Notes: a model not told the origin generated them from the letters alone. A stretch of DNA of 64,000 nucleotides from Methylobacterium gnaphalii (GCF_007992215.1 NZ_BJZV01000002.1:124001-188000), one strand, 5' to 3'. Positions 47,230-56,631 are shown, counted from the first letter of the stretch. Numbers and translations are program-made.

Positions 47230-48142
47230 GCAGCTTGCCCTCGCTCATCACGACGGCCGCGCCGCCGATCTCGACGGAGCGCAGGGTGCCTCCCTCGACC
47301 ATCACCTGCAGCTCGATCTCGCTCGGTCGGCCCATGGCGCAGCCTTGTCGGATGAGGACGTCGTGCGTGCCGTTGCCGAGCTGCTCGAACTGCATCAGCA
47401 CGCCGGCAAAGGCCGCCGCCGCCGAACCCGTCGCGGGATCCTCGGGGATGCCCTTGTGCGGCGCGAACATCCGCGCCTGGTAGCGCCGGCCAACGGGCGC
47501 GGGATCGGGTGTGTAGAGGTAGAGCGCGCCGGTCTTGCCCGACGCATGCGCGCGGTCGAACGAGGCGGTGTCGAGCTTCGCCCGGTCGAGGGCCTCGCGG
47601 CTTGCGATCGGCACGAAGGTGAAGGGCTCGCCCGTGCCGTGGCGGCTCGCCTTGTGCCGGAAATAGCCGATGTTCTCGGATTTGAGCCCGAGCATCCCGG
47701 CGAGCGTGCTCGCCTCCAGCCCCTCCCCGGCGAAGACCGGCAGGCTCGGAACCTTAAAGCGGGCGCGGCCCCTGCCCTTCCCGGTCTCGACGACGCAGGG
47801 AACGATGCCAATCGTCTCCTCCAGCCCGAAGGCGGTGGCGTCGGCGTGGTTCTCGGTCTTGTGCGCGGAGCGATCCCGCAGCGCGAGCAGCACGGCGGTG
47901 CCGATCGTCGGATGGCCGGCGAAGGGCAGTTCGCTCAGCGGCGTGAAGATGCGCAGGCGCGCCCGGTGGCGGGGCTGCTCGGGCGGTAGGACGAAGACCG
48001 TCTCCGACAGGTTGAACTCGCGCGCGATGGCCTGCATCGCCGCATCGTCGAGGCCTTCGGCGTCCAGGACCACGGCAAGCGGATTGCCCGCGAAGGGCTC
48101 CTCCGTGAAGACGTCGAGGGTGAAGAAGCGGCGCTGAGTCAT
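47216..48142 (-). CDS. PhzF-family isomerase
   Basis: 308 residues from the ATG at 48142 (MTQRRFFTLDVF); an ATG at 48151 is possible. The family start FTLDVFTEEPFAGNPLAVVLDA, the catalytic Glu in REFNLSETVFVLP, FAGHPTIGTAVLL and the matching second-half motifs EDPATGSAAAAFAGVL are all present. Members isomerise small carbonyl compounds; the substrate here is unknown. Coupled to the Nudix-like gene. Confidence 0.9.
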   Translation of the reverse strand: MTQRRFFTLDVFTEEPFAGNPLAVVLDAEGLDDAAMQAIAREFNLSETVFVLPPEQPRHRARLRIFTPLSELPFAGHPTIGTAVLLALRDRSAHKTENHADATAFGLEETIGIVPCVVETGKGRGRARFKVPSLPVFAGEGLEASTLAGMLGLKSENIGYFRHKASRHGTGEPFTFVPIASREALDRAKLDTASFDRAHASGKTGALYLYTPDPAPVGRRYQARMFAPHKGIPEDPATGSAAAAFAGVLMQFEQLGNGTHDVLIRQGCAMGRPSEIELQVMVEGGTLRSVEIGGAAVVMSEGKLLARG

Positions 48143-48253
48143 ACGGCTCATCTCGGTCTGCAGACCGCCAAGCGACAGAGATCAGGTAGGTCCGTCAAGG
48201 CCAAGATGCGGCGGCAGGCACCGAAGACAGTTCGGCGCCGCCTGCCCGATCGC

Positions 48254-49105
48254 TCACACCGCCTCGATCGGAAACGTCTTGGTCGGGCTCACGAACTCAT
48301 CCTGTGCCTCGACCGTGAGAAGCTCCATCGATCCCGCCTCCGCCGTCTGCTTCAGCAGGCCGTGGATCGAGGCGGCGGCCATTCCGAGGGCCGTCGCGGC
48401 CGAGCCGCTGCGCAGGTAGTGGACGAGAAAGAGCGCGGCGACCGCGTCGCCGGCTCCACTGACCGCCTTGAGTTCGAGCCGTGGTGTGCGCACCCGCCAG
48501 AACTGCCCTCCCTCACCTGCCATCATGTCGATGGCGCCCTCGGGGGTGACGTCAGTGGTGACGGAGGTGACGAGCACCACACGTGGACCGAGCGCCTGGA
48601 TGGCAGAGGCCGCCGCCTTGGCCTCGGCGAGGGTACCCGTCGGCTGCCCGGAGAGCAGGTTCAGCTCGAACTGGTTCGGCGTGACGATGTCGGCGGCGGG
48701 CACGGCGCGCTCGCGCATCAGCTCGGCGATGCCGGGGCGGACATAGACCCCCGAATAGGTGTCGCCGATCACTGGGTCGCAGCAATACAGCGCCTTCGGG
48801 TTGGCGGCGCGCACCTTGGCGACGGCATCGAGGATGGCCGTGCCGATATCGGGCGAGCCCATATAACCCGAGAGGACCGCATCGCACCCGCCAAGCACGC
48901 CGCGCTCCTCGATGCCCTGCACGACCTCCTCGATCGCCGGCCCATCGAACACACGCCCCCGCCAGGCGCCGTAGCCGGTATGATTGGAGAACTGCACCGT
49001 ATGGACCGGCAGGACCTCCACGCCCATGCGCTGCATCGGGAACACCGCGGAGGCGTTGCCGACATGGCCGTAGGCGACGTGGGACTGGATGGAGAGGACC
49101 TTCAT
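48254..49105 (-). CDS. pdxY: Pyridoxal kinase PdxY
   Basis: 283 residues from the ATG at 49105 (MKVLSIQSHVAYGHVGNASA), normal length. Ribokinase-fold enzyme phosphorylating pyridoxal for PLP salvage. Typical sequences: HTVQFSNHTGYGAWRG, YCCDPVIGDTYSGVYV, TPNQFELNLLSG and the anion hole GAGDAVAALFL with catalytic Asp. The longer open frame upstream is not conserved. Confidence 0.93.
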   Translation of the reverse strand: MKVLSIQSHVAYGHVGNASAVFPMQRMGVEVLPVHTVQFSNHTGYGAWRGRVFDGPAIEEVVQGIEERGVLGGCDAVLSGYMGSPDIGTAILDAVAKVRAANPKALYCCDPVIGDTYSGVYVRPGIAELMRERAVPAADIVTPNQFELNLLSGQPTGTLAEAKAAASAIQALGPRVVLVTSVTTDVTPEGAIDMMAGEGGQFWRVRTPRLELKAVSGAGDAVAALFLVHYLRSGSAATALGMAAASIHGLLKQTAEAGSMELLTVEAQDEFVSPTKTFPIEAV

Positions 49106-49309
49106 GGCGCTCCCGCCGATGAGCAAAGCCGCTGCCTGATAGCCGAGTTTGGCAAACGGCACACCCGACTGAGCGAGGCCCGCGCATCGTGATCGCCGGA
49201 ATGTCCCGATCCCGGACAACCGCCGGCGACGCCATTAATCCTAAAACAACGAAGTCGTAGGCGCCGGCTGAAATCCGCGTACGGATCGTGAGTCAGAGCG
49301 AGCCCCTTC

Positions 49310-50458
49310 GTGGATCGCGGGAGGACGCCGACCGTGTCGACATCCGTGGTTGCGCCGTCCGCGGCATCGGACGCGAAGATCCTGATCCAGGTGCAGTGGC
49401 TGCGTGCCGTCGCGGCCATCATGGTCGTGTTCCACCACGCCAACTTCCACTGGAGCGGGCTGCGCGAGGCGCTCAACCTGCCGCCCGCCGACTTTCTCGG
49501 CCTGAACTGCTGGTGGTTCGGCATCTACCTGTTCTTCGTGATCTCCGGCTTCCTGATGGTGCGGGCGAGCCCGGATTTCGGGGTGCCGGGCGCGTCGCGG
49601 CGTTTCCTCGCGCGCCGGATCATCCGGATCGTGCCGCTCTACTGGCTGCTGACCACGGTCTCGGTGATCGCCCTGATCCTGGTCCCGTCGAGTCAGGTCA
49701 TCGAGACGGGCACGCTCGCCTACATCGTGAAGTCCTACCTGTTCATCCCCACGCTGCGGGTGGCGGGCGACATGCGACCGATCCTCGGCCAGGGTTGGAC
49801 CCTGAACTACGAGATGTTCTTCTATCTCTCCTTCGCCCTGGCGATGCTGCTTCCGCGCCGGCTCGGACTGCCCGCGCTGGCGGCGGCCTTCCTGGCGCTC
49901 GCCTGGATCGGCCGGGATGCGACGGTCGCGACGCCGATCTTCTACAGCGTCACCGACGGGCTGCTCATCGTGTTTCTGTTCGGCTGCGGGCTCGGCCTTG
50001 CGCATGAGAAGGGCCTGCGGCTGTCCTGGCCGATCGCGGCGGCGGCCATCGTCGCCGGCATTGCATGGCTGCTCGCCGATCTGCAGGGCTCCGCGCCCTG
50101 GGTCGCGGGCGTTCCGGCCCTGCTCGTCGTCGCCGGCACGGTGCTGCGCCCGCCGCCGCGCGAGACCCTTGCCGGTCGCTGGCTCGCGGCCGTCGGTGAT
50201 GCCTCCTACAGCCTCTACCTGACCCATACTTTCGTGCTGCGTGGCGTCTTCCTGGTCTGGAAGCGGCTCTGGCTCAGCGCCGCCTCCGTCCCGTTCTTCA
50301 TGCTCGTGTCGAGCCTCGCCGCGGTGCTCGTGAGCCTGCTGATCTACCGTTCTGTCGAGCGGCCGATGACGCGGACCTTGCTACGACGCTACCGCGCGAT
50401 GGAAGCTGGAGGCCGTGTTCCCTCGGTCGCGGCGAGCCCCGAGCCGCGCATCGCCTGA
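49310..50458 (+). CDS. Acyltransferase-3 family membrane protein
   Basis: 382 residues, about ten membrane helices. Family motifs: IQVQWLRAVAAIMVVFHHANF with the catalytic His, FFVISGFLMV, RRIIRIVPLYWLLT and QGWTLNYEMFFYLSFA. OafA/ExoZ-type enzymes acetylate or acylate surface sugars. The start is a GTG at 49310; a GTG at 49334 is an alternative. No sugar-synthesis genes adjoin it. Confidence 0.9.
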   Translation: MDRGRTPTVSTSVVAPSAASDAKILIQVQWLRAVAAIMVVFHHANFHWSGLREALNLPPADFLGLNCWWFGIYLFFVISGFLMVRASPDFGVPGASRRFLARRIIRIVPLYWLLTTVSVIALILVPSSQVIETGTLAYIVKSYLFIPTLRVAGDMRPILGQGWTLNYEMFFYLSFALAMLLPRRLGLPALAAAFLALAWIGRDATVATPIFYSVTDGLLIVFLFGCGLGLAHEKGLRLSWPIAAAAIVAGIAWLLADLQGSAPWVAGVPALLVVAGTVLRPPPRETLAGRWLAAVGDASYSLYLTHTFVLRGVFLVWKRLWLSAASVPFFMLVSSLAAVLVSLLIYRSVERPMTRTLLRRYRAMEAGGRVPSVAASPEPRIA

Positions 50459-50526
50459 TCGCCGGTCCTTGCGGGCGGCGCCCAGTCCGGCCACATGCTT
50501 GGCTCCCTCACAAAAGACTGCCGAGC

Positions 50527-51048
50527 ATGGATTTCGACGCTATCCGCCAATCCGTCCTCGGCTTTGTCGAGCTGCACAAGGCCTGGACGCCGCTGGTGGC
50601 CGGCGCGCTCGCCTTCTGCGAATCCCTCGCATTCCTGTCCATTCTCGTGCCGGCAACGGTGATCCTCGTGGGGATCGGCGCGCTGATCGGGGCGAGCGAA
50701 ATCCCGTTCTGGCCGGTGGTGATCGCGGCTGCCGTCGGCGCGGCTCTCGGCGACTGGCTGTCCTACGAGTTCGGCCGCTACTTCAAGGAAGACGCCAAGG
50801 GCTTCTGGCCGATGAGCCGCTACCCGGAGCCGACCCGGCGCGCCGAGGACTTCCTGCGGCGCTGGGGTGCGGGGGCCGTAGCGATCGGCCGGTTCTTCGG
50901 GCCGGTGCGTGCGGTGATCCCGCTCATCGCCGGTATTTTCGACGTGAACCGCCTACCCTTCCAGGTGGCGAACGTGCTCTCGGCGGCGGTCTGGGCCTTC
51001 GTGCTGCTGGCGCCAGGGGCTGGGCTGCTCTCCTGGTTCCAGGGCTAG
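50527..51048 (+). CDS. DedA-family membrane protein
   Basis: 173 residues. Family sequences: FCESLAFLSILVPATVILVGIGALIG, AAVGAALGDWLSYEFGRYF, IGRFFGPVRAVIPLIAGIFDV and the C-terminal helix. DedA proteins are linked to undecaprenyl-phosphate or phospholipid recycling and membrane potential. Eight bases before the BtuF-like gene. Confidence 0.9.
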   Translation: MDFDAIRQSVLGFVELHKAWTPLVAGALAFCESLAFLSILVPATVILVGIGALIGASEIPFWPVVIAAAVGAALGDWLSYEFGRYFKEDAKGFWPMSRYPEPTRRAEDFLRRWGAGAVAIGRFFGPVRAVIPLIAGIFDVNRLPFQVANVLSAAVWAFVLLAPGAGLLSWFQG

Positions 51049-51055
51049 CCGCGCC

Positions 51056-51847
51056 ATGCGGCGCTTTCCGCCCGAGCGCATCGTCTGCCTCACGGAGGAG
51101 ACTGTCGAGACGCTCTACCTGCTCGGTGAGCAGGACCGCATTGTCGGCGTTTCCGGCTACGCGGTGCGGCCGCCGCAGGTGCGCCGGGAGAAGCCGCGCG
51201 TCTCGGCCTTCACCAGCGCGGACCTGCCGAAGATCGTGGCGCTCGAGCCGGACCTCGTTCTCGCCTTCTCCGACCTCCAGGCCGACATCGTCGCCGATCT
51301 CGCCCGCGCCGGCATCGCGGTGCATCTGTTCAACCAGCGGGACCTCGCCGGCTGCCTCGCGATGATCCGGACGCTGGGCGCGCTCGTGGGCGCCTCGGAG
51401 CGGGCCGAGGCCCTGGCGCAGGGCTATGAACGGGAACTGGCCGCCGCAGCCGAGGCGAGCCGCGGCCGGCCAAGACCCCGCGTCTATTTCGAGGAGTGGG
51501 ACGAGCCGATGATCTCGGGCATCGGCTGGGTCAGCGACCTGATCCGCGCGGCCGGCGGCGATGATGTTTTTCCGGAACGCGCGCGGGCGCAGGGAGCCAA
51601 GGACCGGATCGTCACCTCGGAGCAGGTCATCGCTGCCGCGCCCGACGTGATCCTCGCCTCCTGGTGCGGCAAGAAGGTCAACATCGAGCGCATCCGGTCC
51701 CGGCCGGGCTGGGACGCGATCCCTGCCGTCGCGGCGGGGCGGATCCACGAGATCAAATCGCCGCTGATCCTGCAGCCGGGGCCGGCGGCGCTGACCGACG
51801 GGTTCGCGGCGATTCGGGCGGCTCTCGCGAGCTGGTCGGAAGCTTGA
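51056..51847 (+). CDS. BtuF-like cobalamin-binding protein
   Basis: 263 residues of the helical-backbone binding-protein family (PF01497 type): RIVCLTEETVETLYLLGEQDRIVGVSGYA, LPKIVALEPDLVLAFSDLQ, ISGIGWVSDLIRAAGGDDVF and PDVILASWCGKKVN. There is no signal peptide, which is unusual for a periplasmic binding protein; either it is cytoplasmic or the start is misplaced. No BtuC/BtuD genes adjoin it. Confidence 0.8.
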   Translation: MRRFPPERIVCLTEETVETLYLLGEQDRIVGVSGYAVRPPQVRREKPRVSAFTSADLPKIVALEPDLVLAFSDLQADIVADLARAGIAVHLFNQRDLAGCLAMIRTLGALVGASERAEALAQGYERELAAAAEASRGRPRPRVYFEEWDEPMISGIGWVSDLIRAAGGDDVFPERARAQGAKDRIVTSEQVIAAAPDVILASWCGKKVNIERIRSRPGWDAIPAVAAGRIHEIKSPLILQPGPAALTDGFAAIRAALASWSEA

Positions 51848-52081
51848 ACACGCCGGGCGTGCGCGGATGGCGTCTCGAGCGCCCGCAGGACTTTGTCGAC
51901 CTGGTCCGGCAGCGAAAAGCCGCCGCGCCGGGGTTTTCGAGCCAGTGGCTGTCGCGCCGGAGCGGTGGGCTCGACGGCGTCCGCGGCTGCGACCATTCGA
52001 ACGGTGGCAGGTGACGGGGGATGACAAGGCGAGGCTGAGCTGATTCAGTCCCCGGGCCGCCTCCCCCCTGCTTCGCTGCCC

Positions 52082-52567
52082 ATGTCCGCTGCCCTCGCCC
52101 ACGTCGTCCTGCCGCCCGACCGCCGCCAGTCGGCGACGGCCCTGCACGTCCAGCGCGGCGTGCGCCGGCTGTTCGCCGGGATGGGCTGCGTCTCGCTGCC
52201 CGAGTTCTCGCTGGCGAATGGCCGCCGCGCCGACGTGATCGCCCTGTGCCCGGCCGGGCGGCTGACCATCGTCGAGATCAAGTCGAGCGTCGCGGATTTC
52301 CGGGCCGACCGGAAATGGCCGGATTATCGCGACTTCTGCGACCGCTTCCTGTTCGCGATTCCCGACACGGTGCCGGAGGGCCTGATCCCTGAAGAATGCG
52401 GCCTCATCGTCGCCGATGCCTTCGGCGCCGCGATTCTCCGCGAGCCGGCGGAGCATCCGCTCAGCGGAGCGCGGCGCAAGGCGGTGACGCTGCGGTTCGC
52501 GCATTACGCCGCGGGGTTGCTGCACACGCTGGCCGATCCGGGGGCGGTGCGCGACGGGGCGCTCTGA
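52082..52567 (+). CDS. mmcB: MmcB-family DNA repair protein
   Basis: 161 residues. Nuclease-like fold with LANGRRADVIALCPAGRLTIVEIKSSVADFRADRKWPDYRDFCD-type core (about 45-88), carrying the D...E-x-K catalytic pattern of PD-(D/E)XK enzymes. In Caulobacter MmcB acts with the ImuB/DnaE2 mutagenesis system in response to DNA damage. ImuAB is not in the window. Confidence 0.85.
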   Translation: MSAALAHVVLPPDRRQSATALHVQRGVRRLFAGMGCVSLPEFSLANGRRADVIALCPAGRLTIVEIKSSVADFRADRKWPDYRDFCDRFLFAIPDTVPEGLIPEECGLIVADAFGAAILREPAEHPLSGARRKAVTLRFAHYAAGLLHTLADPGAVRDGAL

Positions 52568-52599
52568 CGCCGGACCTCGTCTGGGCGAGGCCTCGGCTC

Positions 52600-53595
52600 T
52601 CAACTTCCCCAGTTCTGGCCGTGATAGATGAACCGGTCGCCCTCGCTCGCCAACGCCGCGAGGCCGCCCAGCGCCGGGTCGTGCACGGTGATGACGCTGG
52701 TCGGGATGCCGCGCATCATCTGGGCAAAGGGCGGCTTGTGCTCGAAGCTCTGGCGGAAGCTGCCGGCCTTGAGTGCCGTCAGGATGCGCGGGGCGATGCC
52801 ACCGCCGATATAGACGCCGCCCGTCGCCAGGAAGGTCAGCGCGAGGTCGCCGCAGACCCGGCCGAGATACTTGCCGAACAGTCGGATCGCCTCGGCCGCA
52901 TACGGGTCCTCGCCGGAAAGCCCGGTCTCGGTGATCTGGGCCGGGTCGATCTGCGATCCGTCGCCACCGGCCCGCGCGCGCCTCACGGCGGCGTGGAGAC
53001 GCGACAGGCCCGGGCCCGAGAGCAGGGCCTCGACCGTGACGCGGCCGTCCAGCCGTTCGATCCCCGGCCAGATCTCGAAATCCTCGTCGTCGACGGGACC
53101 GAAATCGGTGTGGCCGGCCTCCGTCGAGACGATGGCGAGGCGGTCCTCGTACGGCACCAGCGCGGCGGCGCCGAAGCCGGTGCCGGGGCCGAGCACGAGG
53201 CGGGCGCCGCGACCGGGATCTGTCGCTTCGCCGATCGGCGAGAGGTCCGTCGGCGCGATGCCGGCGGCACCGGCCGCGACGGGCACGTAGTCGTTGACCA
53301 CGACGACTCGCGAGAGACCGAAATCCCGGCCGATGCGCTCGGCCTCGATCACCCAACTCGCGTTGGTGAGCTGCACCGAGGGGGCATCGACCCGGCCGGC
53401 GATGGCAAGCACCGCAGAGCGCGGCGTCGGATTGCCGCCCTTCTCCAGCGAGGCACGGATCGCCGCGCTGATGTCCGGGTGCCCCTTGGTCGGCTCGTGG
53501 GACAGCACGCGGGGCACGGCGCCACGCTCGTCGATCACGCCGAAGCGGGCATTGGTGCCGCCGATATCGCCGACGAGGACCGGAAATTCGAACAT
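52600..53595 (-). CDS. glk: Glucokinase
   Basis: 331 residues from the ATG at 53595 (MFEFPVLVGDIGGTNARFGV), normal for bacterial Glk. Phosphate-binding GDIGGTNARF, sugar-binding VVVNDYVPVAAG and LVLGPGTGFGAAAL, and STEAGHTDFGP. The frame is open further upstream but this is antisense to otsB-side sequence and not conserved. otsB lies directly upstream on the same strand. Confidence 0.92.
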   Translation of the reverse strand: MFEFPVLVGDIGGTNARFGVIDERGAVPRVLSHEPTKGHPDISAAIRASLEKGGNPTPRSAVLAIAGRVDAPSVQLTNASWVIEAERIGRDFGLSRVVVVNDYVPVAAGAAGIAPTDLSPIGEATDPGRGARLVLGPGTGFGAAALVPYEDRLAIVSTEAGHTDFGPVDDEDFEIWPGIERLDGRVTVEALLSGPGLSRLHAAVRRARAGGDGSQIDPAQITETGLSGEDPYAAEAIRLFGKYLGRVCGDLALTFLATGGVYIGGGIAPRILTALKAGSFRQSFEHKPPFAQMMRGIPTSVITVHDPALGGLAALASEGDRFIYHGQNWGS

Positions 53596-53675
53596 CGCGC
53601 GCCGTTGTCTCACCTGCCGTGCCGGCATGGGAAGGCTACCAGAGGCAGGGTTTACCGGTCGACAGGCTTGTCGCC

Positions 53676-54431
53676 TCAGGCGGGCGGAAGCGTGTCGGGA
53701 TCGATCTTTGCGCCGTTTGCCCAGGCCGCGATGAGTGCGCGAACGTCGGCCGGGGCCGCGAGGCGGCGGCGGGCGATGGTCTCTTCGTCGCCAATACGGA
53801 CGCTGACGCCGCCATCGGCATTGACGGACTCGAAGGCGAGTTCGTCGGTCTTGTCGTCGCCGAAAAAGATGGCGCGGCGCCCCGCATAGGGCGGGTGCTC
53901 CATGAAGGCACGGATGGCGTGACCCTTGGTGGCGTTGGCCGGCACAACCTCGCCCACCGCCTTGCCGAGCTGCAGCCGGTAGGCGGAGCCAAGCTCCGAC
54001 GCGAGCGCCTTGACGATGCCCTGCGCGGTTTCGGTATCGGCCTCGTTGGCAAGGCGCCAATGCACGGCGACCGAGGCACCCTTGTCCTCGATCAGCACCT
54101 TGTCGAGTGCGGCGGTCTGCGCCTTCAGGCGCTCCACACCGGCGCGCAGTGCCGGGTGATCCTCGGGCCGGCCGCCGCTGAGCCGGCCCTCGACCCGGCG
54201 CTCGACGCCGTGGAGGCCGGCGATATCGAACCGCGACGGCGCCAGGAACTGGTCGATCACATCCACCGGCCGTCCGGTCACGATGGCCAGAGCGCCCCCG
54301 AGGCGGCTCTTCAGGCTCTCGAGGTTCGGAACCAGGGTCGGGTCGACCTGGACCGCGTCGGGCGTCGGCGCGAGTTCGGCGAGCGTGCCGTCGAAATCGA
54401 GGAAAACGGCAAAGGCGGCGGGCTCACTCAC
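53676..54431 (-). CDS. otsB: Trehalose-6-phosphate phosphatase
   Basis: 251 residues. HAD-type hydrolase with the nucleophile motif FLDFDGTLAELAP (DxDGT, about 10-22), motif II IVTGRP, and motif III/IV FFGDDKTDELAFESVN. Releases trehalose from trehalose 6-phosphate. No otsA is in the window. Same direction as glk, 80 bases apart. Confidence 0.92.
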   Translation of the reverse strand: MSEPAAFAVFLDFDGTLAELAPTPDAVQVDPTLVPNLESLKSRLGGALAIVTGRPVDVIDQFLAPSRFDIAGLHGVERRVEGRLSGGRPEDHPALRAGVERLKAQTAALDKVLIEDKGASVAVHWRLANEADTETAQGIVKALASELGSAYRLQLGKAVGEVVPANATKGHAIRAFMEHPPYAGRRAIFFGDDKTDELAFESVNADGGVSVRIGDEETIARRRLAAPADVRALIAAWANGAKIDPDTLPPA

Positions 54432-54491
54432 GCGGGGTCCTTTCGGAGACTCGTCAGGGCGCTAGCTTGGGCGGAGGCTTCGAAAGGCAAT

Positions 54492-54985
54492 ATGCCGATG
54501 CGCAGACCGGATCCGATCCCGCCGTCTCCCGGACAGGAAAGCGTCTGGAACTATCCCCGCCCTCCCCGGCTCGAACGTGTCGACCGGCGGCTGCGGGCGG
54601 TGTTTGCGGGCCAGACCATCGCGGACACCACCGCGGGCTGGCGCGTGCTCGAGACGAGCCACCCACCGACCTACTACTTCCCGCCGGATGCGGTCGCACC
54701 GGGCGTGCTCGGCGCGCGGGTATCTGCGAATGGAAGGGTCGCGCGGTGATCTTCGACGTCATGTTCGGCGTGTGCACGGCGCCCGGGGCTGCCTGGGCCT
54801 ATCCCGACCCGACGCCAGGCTTCCGCGAGATCGCGGGAGCAGTGGCATTTTACGCCGGGCCGATGGAGGCCTGCCTCGTCGGCGAGGTGCGTGCCGAGCC
54901 TCAGCCCGGCAGCTTCTATGGCGGCTGGATCACACCCTACGTCGCCGGCCCGTTCAAGGGCGGGCCGGGGACGATGGGTTGGTGA
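54492..54985 (+). pseudogene. DUF427 gene with a one-base frameshift
   Basis: The first frame from the ATG at 54492 gives MPMRRPDPIPPSPGQESVWN, RLRAVFAGQTIADTTAGWRV and SHPPTYYFPPDAVAPGVL, then runs into a stop at 54747-54749. The rest of the DUF427 domain continues in the frame one base back: GICEWKGRAVIFDV, AYPDPTPGFREIAGAVAFYA and GGWITPYVAGPFKGGPG, to 54985. One base missing near 54700-54720 explains it; with it the product would be 164 residues, normal for DUF427. Either a recent pseudogene or a sequencing error. Confidence 0.85.
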
Positions 54986-54993
54986 AGCCCCGA

Positions 54994-55031
54994 CCGTCAT
55001 CCCGTCCCGCTGCGCGGCACCGGAATGACGG
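54994..55031. repeat. Intergenic hairpin
   Basis: CCGTCATCCCG (54994-55004) pairs with CGGAATGACGG (55021-55031) with one mismatch, between convergent genes. Likely a bidirectional terminator or dispersed palindrome of the same type as at 8719-8759. Confidence 0.6.
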
Positions 55032-55050
55032 GTTTAATGGTGCGTAGGCC

Positions 55051-55467
55051 TTACTTCACGCCGAGCAGTTCGACGTCGAAGATCAGCGTCGCATTCGGAG
55101 GGATGACGCCGCCCGCACCGCGGGCGCCGTAGCCGAGCGCGGCCGGGATGAGCAGCGTGCGCTTGCCGCCGACCTTCATGCCGGCGACGCCCTCGTCCCA
55201 GCCGCGGATAACCTGGCCGCCGCCGAGCGAGAAGCCGAAGGGCTGGCCCCGGTCGCGCGACGAGTCGAACTTCTTGCCCTTCTTGCCGCCCTCATCGAGC
55301 CAGCCGGTGTAGTGCACGCTGACCTGCTGGCCGGATTTGGCTTCCGCACCGGTGCCGACGACCTCGTCGGTATAGGTGAGGCCCGAGGGCGTGGTGACGG
55401 GAGAGGCGGCGGACGCGGCTGCTGTCATGGCGAGGGCTATGGCTCCGGCGAAGAGGGTCGAGCGCAT
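55051..55467 (-). CDS. FKBP-type peptidyl-prolyl isomerase
   Basis: 138 residues from the ATG at 55467, with a signal peptide [24 protein letters not shown] domain: [58 protein letters not shown]-type core, [15 protein letters not shown]. Folding helper in the periplasm. Confidence 0.92.
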   Translation of the reverse strand: MRSTLFAGAIALAMTAAASAASPVTTPSGLTYTDEVVGTGAEAKSGQQVSVHYTGWLDEGGKKGKKFDSSRDRGQPFGFSLGGGQVIRGWDEGVAGMKVGGKRTLLIPAALGYGARGAGGVIPPNATLIFDVELLGVK

Positions 55468-55566
55468 GGATCGGTGATGTCCTGGCTGCTGCTGAACGGC
55501 CCGCGAGTTAGCACGGTGCGCGCAGCGACCCAACCGCCGTGCGGTCGATCGCACGGGAGGAGCCTG

Positions 55567-55719
55567 TCAGAGATAGTGCCGGAAGACGACGTCCGAAGCC
55601 GCTGGCTGCGCGGTCGCTGCAGCCTCGCTGTCCTTCGCGGAGCGGCAGGGGCCGAGTGCAGAGGGGACCACCAATGCGAGAAGCGTCAACAGCCAGTGGA
55701 AAGACACCTTAGACGCCAT
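55567..55719 (-). CDS. Small exported peptide, family unknown
   Basis: 50 residues from the ATG at 55719, supported by GAGGAG 8 bases upstream. A hydrophobic stretch (FHWLLTLLALVVPSALG) and one Cys (GPCRSAKD) give a lipoprotein-like or signal-anchor N-terminus, followed by a short polar tail ending FRHYL. The longer frame upstream is not convincing. Unrecognised. Confidence 0.5.
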   Translation of the reverse strand: MASKVSFHWLLTLLALVVPSALGPCRSAKDSEAAATAQPAASDVVFRHYL

Positions 55720-55907
55720 CGGCAAACTCCTCGATCGTCTGGGCTCCCCCGGTGACTGCTTTTGCAAACAGTCTGGACTTGCCTCCCCTCTCTGAAACAG
55801 CGCGACCATTCGGGCTGTGCCGCCGCGCACATCGGGGTTAATGGCGGGCATCGGTCCTTGCGGGGCCGCACGACGACAGCCGCCGTCCGATCCTAAAGGA
55901 ACTGCCC

Positions 55908-56567
55908 GTGTTCTCGACCGATGCCTGGATACGAAACGCTGCGATCTACGAGGCGACGCGTACGCACTCTTTCAACCGGCAGCTCGCCGCCGGCACGCTG
56001 CCGATGCCGGCATTCCGCCACTACATGATCCAGGATTCGCACTACCTCGTCGCCTTCGCACAGGCGCTTGCGGTGGCCGCGGCAAAGTCGGACGAGCCCG
56101 ACCACATCGTGCAGTTCTGCGGCGCAGCCTCGGTGGCGATCGAGGTCGAGCGCTCGCTGCACACCGACTATTTCCGCCGCTTCGGCGTGAGCGATGCCGA
56201 GGTCGCTGCCACGCCGCCGACACCGGTGGCGCATCACTACCAATCGTTCCTGATCGCCAGCGGCTTTCGCGAGCCTCTCGCCGTACATCTCGCGGCGATG
56301 CTGCCCTGCTTCTGGATCTACCGGGAGATCGGCAACGACATCCATACGAGTGCGGCAGCGGACAATCCGTACCGATCCTGGATCGATACCTATGCCGGCG
56401 AGGATTTTTCGAACGCCGTCGACGCGATGATTGCCGTGACGGATGCGCGGGCGGCGCAGTCCGGCCCGAAGGAGCTTGCTGCCATGCATGCGAGCTTCAC
56501 GAGGGCGTGCCAGCTCGAATGGATGTTCTGGGACTCCGCTTATCGCGAGGCGGACTGGCCGGTCTGA
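55908..56567 (+). CDS. tenA: TenA-family thiaminase II
   Basis: 219 residues from a GTG with AAAGGAA 8 bases upstream. All-helical fold: FRHYMIQDSHYLVAFAQALAVAAAK, AIEVERSLHTDYFRRFGVS, AHHYQSFLIASGFREP and LPCFWIYREIGNDI. TenA salvages thiamine pyrimidine by hydrolysing aminopyrimidine precursors. No TPP riboswitch was seen upstream and no other thi genes are adjacent. Confidence 0.9.
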   Translation: MFSTDAWIRNAAIYEATRTHSFNRQLAAGTLPMPAFRHYMIQDSHYLVAFAQALAVAAAKSDEPDHIVQFCGAASVAIEVERSLHTDYFRRFGVSDAEVAATPPTPVAHHYQSFLIASGFREPLAVHLAAMLPCFWIYREIGNDIHTSAAADNPYRSWIDTYAGEDFSNAVDAMIAVTDARAAQSGPKELAAMHASFTRACQLEWMFWDSAYREADWPV

Positions 56568-56581
56568 GGCCGGCACACCAC

Positions 56582-56622
56582 CCCATCATTCCGGCTTCCG
56601 CTTTGCAGCGCCACAATGACGG
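56582..56622. repeat. Intergenic imperfect hairpin after tenA
   Basis: CCCATCATTCCGG and CCACAATGACGGG form an imperfect stem between the convergent tenA and a secreted-protein gene. Shares the TCATTCCGG/AATGACGG theme with the hairpins at 8719 and 54994. Confidence 0.45.
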
Positions 56623-56631
56623 GCCGTTGGG

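Noticed and set aside
50924-53356. An 810-codon minus-strand frame from the DedA gene to glk
   Set aside because: Spans several well-supported genes on both strands; repetitive Arg/Gly/Ala composition without any domain.
55720-55907. Possible TPP riboswitch upstream of tenA
   Set aside because: The conserved CUGAGA and GAACCUGA elements are not present.
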